Positions 62,402 through 64,000 of a stretch of 64,000 nucleotides of DNA are shown here, in pieces; position 1 is the stretch's first letter; every line of letters begins with the position of its first letter. Both the position numbers and the translations under genes were made by a program. The notes below the pieces were generated by a model. The model had not been told where the DNA came from. It saw nothing but the letters and a program-made list of their open reading frames with translations, and ran no database searches. Origin of the DNA: JBCBDX01 sp039815825 (GTDB lineage: Bacteria > Pseudomonadota > Alphaproteobacteria > Rhizobiales > Rhizobiaceae); contig JBCBYO010000004.1 of assembly GCA_039815825.1 (NCBI GenBank), positions 60,014 to 124,013 of the forward strand. Reading direction: 5' to 3'.

Positions 62402-63003
62402 TGCCCCTTTTCTCCGAAAGTTGCTCCTGCCTCCAGCAACTCTTCTTGTGTATTGATGTTGAAGAAGGGATTTCCTGACGCCTCGATATCAACCTCGACA
62501 AGCGCGTGACGCTGAGCAAATGCCATGACCTTATTTGTTTTGTCCTCGAGGAAAAAAGCTTCAAGATCGGCGAGGGTATTTGTTGGCCAGAGCGCAAAAA
62601 GTGGGTGGCGGTATCCATTATGGCGCGCGATACGCACGACGCTGTCACCGCTTGGCGCGGCAAGTTGTGTGAAAAGAGATTGCGGGAAGAAAGGCGTGTC
62701 TGCAGCGACGGTCGCAACATATGCAAATCGTTTTGACCGGGCGTAGCGTAGGCAAGCGTGCAGCCCTGCCAATGGTCCGCGCGCCGAGAATTCTTGCGCA
62801 TCTCGCACCAGTTCTACGCCCCCCGGAAGCGCGAAGGTTATTTGATCGAGATCGCGGTTGGCGTTGACCACGACGTCTGAGACTTGTGGCAGTAACCGGT
62901 CATAGGCGTGCGCCAGGAGCGGCCGGCCCTTGAGGATGGCTAGCGGCTTGTTCGTGCCGCCCATACGCGTTGCCAGTCCGCCAGCAATGATGGTGCCGAG
63001 CAT
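62398..63003 (-). CDS. mobA: Molybdenum cofactor guanylyltransferase
   Basis: MobA attaches GMP to Mo-molybdopterin to make MGD. The ATG at 63003 (MLGTIIAGGLATRMGGTNKP) is preferred; the frame reaches 63042, but the extension overlaps fdhD. The 201-residue protein has the nucleotidyltransferase motif AGGLATRMGG, GRPLLAHAYDRLLPQ, and TVAADTPFFPQSLF. It is 10 bases downstream of fdhD. Bis-MGD is needed by NasA and by formate dehydrogenases. Confidence 0.93.
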   Translation of the reverse strand: MLGTIIAGGLATRMGGTNKPLAILKGRPLLAHAYDRLLPQVSDVVVNANRDLDQITFALPGGVELVRDAQEFSARGPLAGLHACLRYARSKRFAYVATVAADTPFFPQSLFTQLAAPSGDSVVRIARHNGYRHPLFALWPTNTLADLEAFFLEDKTNKVMAFAQRHALVEVDIEASGNPFFNINTQEELLEAGATFGEKGQ

Positions 63004-63013
63004 CTCTGTCCGC

Positions 63014-63850
63014 CTAATCACCATCGGCTCCTTCGCTACCAATCAACCGTTTCTCTCCTGACAGCAGCATAAAACGCTTACCGCGCATCCGACCAATAAG
63101 GGTCAAACCGGCTTTGCGCGCCAACTCAACGCCCCAAGCGGTAAAACCCGAGCGTGAAACCAAGATCGGTATTTGCATGAGGACAGTTTTAATCACCATT
63201 TCTGATGTCAAACGGCCGGTCGTATAAAAGATCTTGTCGGAACCGCTCACGCCATTGAGATGCATCCAACCGGCTATCTTGTCCACGGCATTGTGGCGAC
63301 CGACATCTTCCACGTAGACCAGCGGGCCGTCGGCAGTGGCTAAGGCGCAGCCATGAATAGCGCCAGCTTTGAGATAAAGGCTGGGCGTGGTGTTGATGAT
63401 TTTACTCAGACTGATCAATTGGTCGGTGCTGACCTTGGTGTCAGACGCAAGCGCTATGTCGTCAAAACCATCCATAATGTCTCCGAAAAGGGTTCCCTGT
63501 GCGCATCCGGATGTGCGCACTTTTTTGCGCATGACAGCTTCATAGTCGGTTTCGCGCTCCGTGCGCACGACGACCACGTCCAGCTCCTCATCATGGTCTA
63601 TGGCGGTGATTACGTCATCGTCACGGAGCATGTTTTGGTTTTTTAAATATCCGACGGCAAGCAGATCTGGATGATCGCCAATGGTCATCATGGTCACCAC
63701 CTCTTGCCCATTGAGGTAAAGCGTCATCGGCTTTTCGGTCACCACATCTATGTTGATGGGCTCACCGTTCTCATCGATGCCCGCTACTGAAGTCGTTAGC
63801 GACGGGTTTTCGAGATCGGGCTTGAGGCGAAAGGGTGAATTGTCCGTCAT
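63014..63850 (-). CDS. fdhD: Formate dehydrogenase accessory sulfurtransferase
   Basis: FdhD transfers sulfur to the Mo-bis-MGD cofactor of formate dehydrogenase. The 278-residue protein has EKPMTLYLNGQEVVTMMTIG, the sulfur-relay loop VRTSGCAQGTLFGD, VEDVGRHNAVDKIAGWMHLN and RLTSEMVIKTVLMQIPILVS. The loop has a single cysteine where the E. coli protein has CxxC. No formate dehydrogenase gene is in the window; it probably lies beyond 64000. The ATG overlaps the stop of a short upstream frame as ATGA. Confidence 0.94.
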   Translation of the reverse strand: MTDNSPFRLKPDLENPSLTTSVAGIDENGEPINIDVVTEKPMTLYLNGQEVVTMMTIGDHPDLLAVGYLKNQNMLRDDDVITAIDHDEELDVVVVRTERETDYEAVMRKKVRTSGCAQGTLFGDIMDGFDDIALASDTKVSTDQLISLSKIINTTPSLYLKAGAIHGCALATADGPLVYVEDVGRHNAVDKIAGWMHLNGVSGSDKIFYTTGRLTSEMVIKTVLMQIPILVSRSGFTAWGVELARKAGLTLIGRMRGKRFMLLSGEKRLIGSEGADGD

Positions 63851-63963
63851 GGGCTGAAATTGCGTCGAAAGAGCCGCTCAATCAATCGCATTTGCGACAC
63901 TTGTGCGCCGAACCGGTGCTCACACTGCTCACAGGCTGTGTGATCATCCGTGTGAATGGGTGG
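63847..63963 (-). other. Short open frame with HxxC/CxxC residues directly upstream of fdhD
   Basis: A minus-strand frame closed by TAA at 63964-63966 runs 38 codons to a TGA that overlaps the fdhD ATG as ATGA. It reads HTDDHTACEQCEHRFGAQ and then a basic end, LIERLFRRNFSP. The only start candidates are GTG at about 63900 and ATG at 63891, both after the cysteines. It is either chance, a small zinc-ribbon protein with an unusual start, or the tail of a frameshifted gene. The remaining bases to 64000 show nothing else. Confidence 0.25.
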
Positions 63964-64000
63964 TTATGGGGTGCCGTTTTGATCACAAACGGTGTGAGGA

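Noticed and set aside
1..64000. CRISPR arrays, tRNA or rRNA genes, insertion sequences, prophage
   Set aside because: No periodic repeats, cloverleaf candidates, transposase or integrase frames were found in reading the window.

Overview
This 64 kb window looks like chromosome from an alphaproteobacterium, most likely of the Hyphomicrobiales (Rhizobiales). The pointers are an IolC kinase fused to a DUF2090 domain, an RpiR-type inositol regulator, a NasS/NasT-controlled nitrate operon, FdhD-MobA-MobB-MoeA in a row, and DUF1289 and TIGR02281-type proteins. The genus cannot be named from sequence reading alone. Genes are densely packed, with many ATGA or TAATG overlaps that imply translational coupling.

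Bases 1-20300 are an inositol/cyclitol region. A minus-strand operon (10147 down to 529) encodes a sugar-type ABC importer, a hydroxypyruvate-isomerase-like protein, IolG, an RpiR regulator, IolC-DUF2090, IolD and a small membrane protein. A second minus-strand operon (14160 to 10341) encodes a second PfkB kinase, IolB, a class II aldolase and a PhyH-type dioxygenase. Divergent from it are a Gfo/Idh dehydrogenase, IolE and another Gfo/Idh dehydrogenase. A LacI regulator, an FAA-hydrolase-family enzyme and an orphan XdhC follow. Two matching 20-bp palindromes, in the 14.2 kb divergent promoter and in the lacI/FAA-hydrolase promoter, define a probable LacI regulon. The canonical inositol pathway is therefore divided between two regulators.

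Bases 20400-33800 hold a complete nitrate assimilation block: nasT, nasS, nrtA, nrtB, a fused two-ATPase nrtCD, nirB, nirD, nasA and cysG. The nrtA leader has a near-consensus NtrC site, a near-consensus sigma-54 promoter, two small hairpins with A1/G4 hexaloops (the ANTAR target pattern) and a strong intrinsic terminator that overlaps the second hairpin. It is read as an NtrC-activated, nitrate-antiterminated leader.

Bases 33800-44800 are mostly housekeeping or mixed: uxuA, a racemase-fold protein lacking both catalytic cysteines, dusA, a TauE/SafE permease, an aspartic protease, DUF1289, cobS, cobT, a histidine kinase, a nuclease, a uracil-DNA-glycosylase-family protein, an Lrp regulator and a 3-hydroxyisobutyrate-dehydrogenase-family enzyme.

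Bases 44825-57300 look like an accessory uptake/catabolic island. It starts with 1.3 kb of apparently decayed DNA and then carries a peptide-type ABC importer with three related binding proteins, a TIM-barrel isomerase, a PHP metallohydrolase and a GntR/UTRA regulator. Bases 57500-63850 encode an amino-acid ABC importer without a local ATPase, a cytochrome-b561-like membrane protein, and the molybdenum-cofactor genes moeA, mobB, mobA and fdhD. These last would supply cofactor to enzymes such as NasA and a formate dehydrogenase outside the window.
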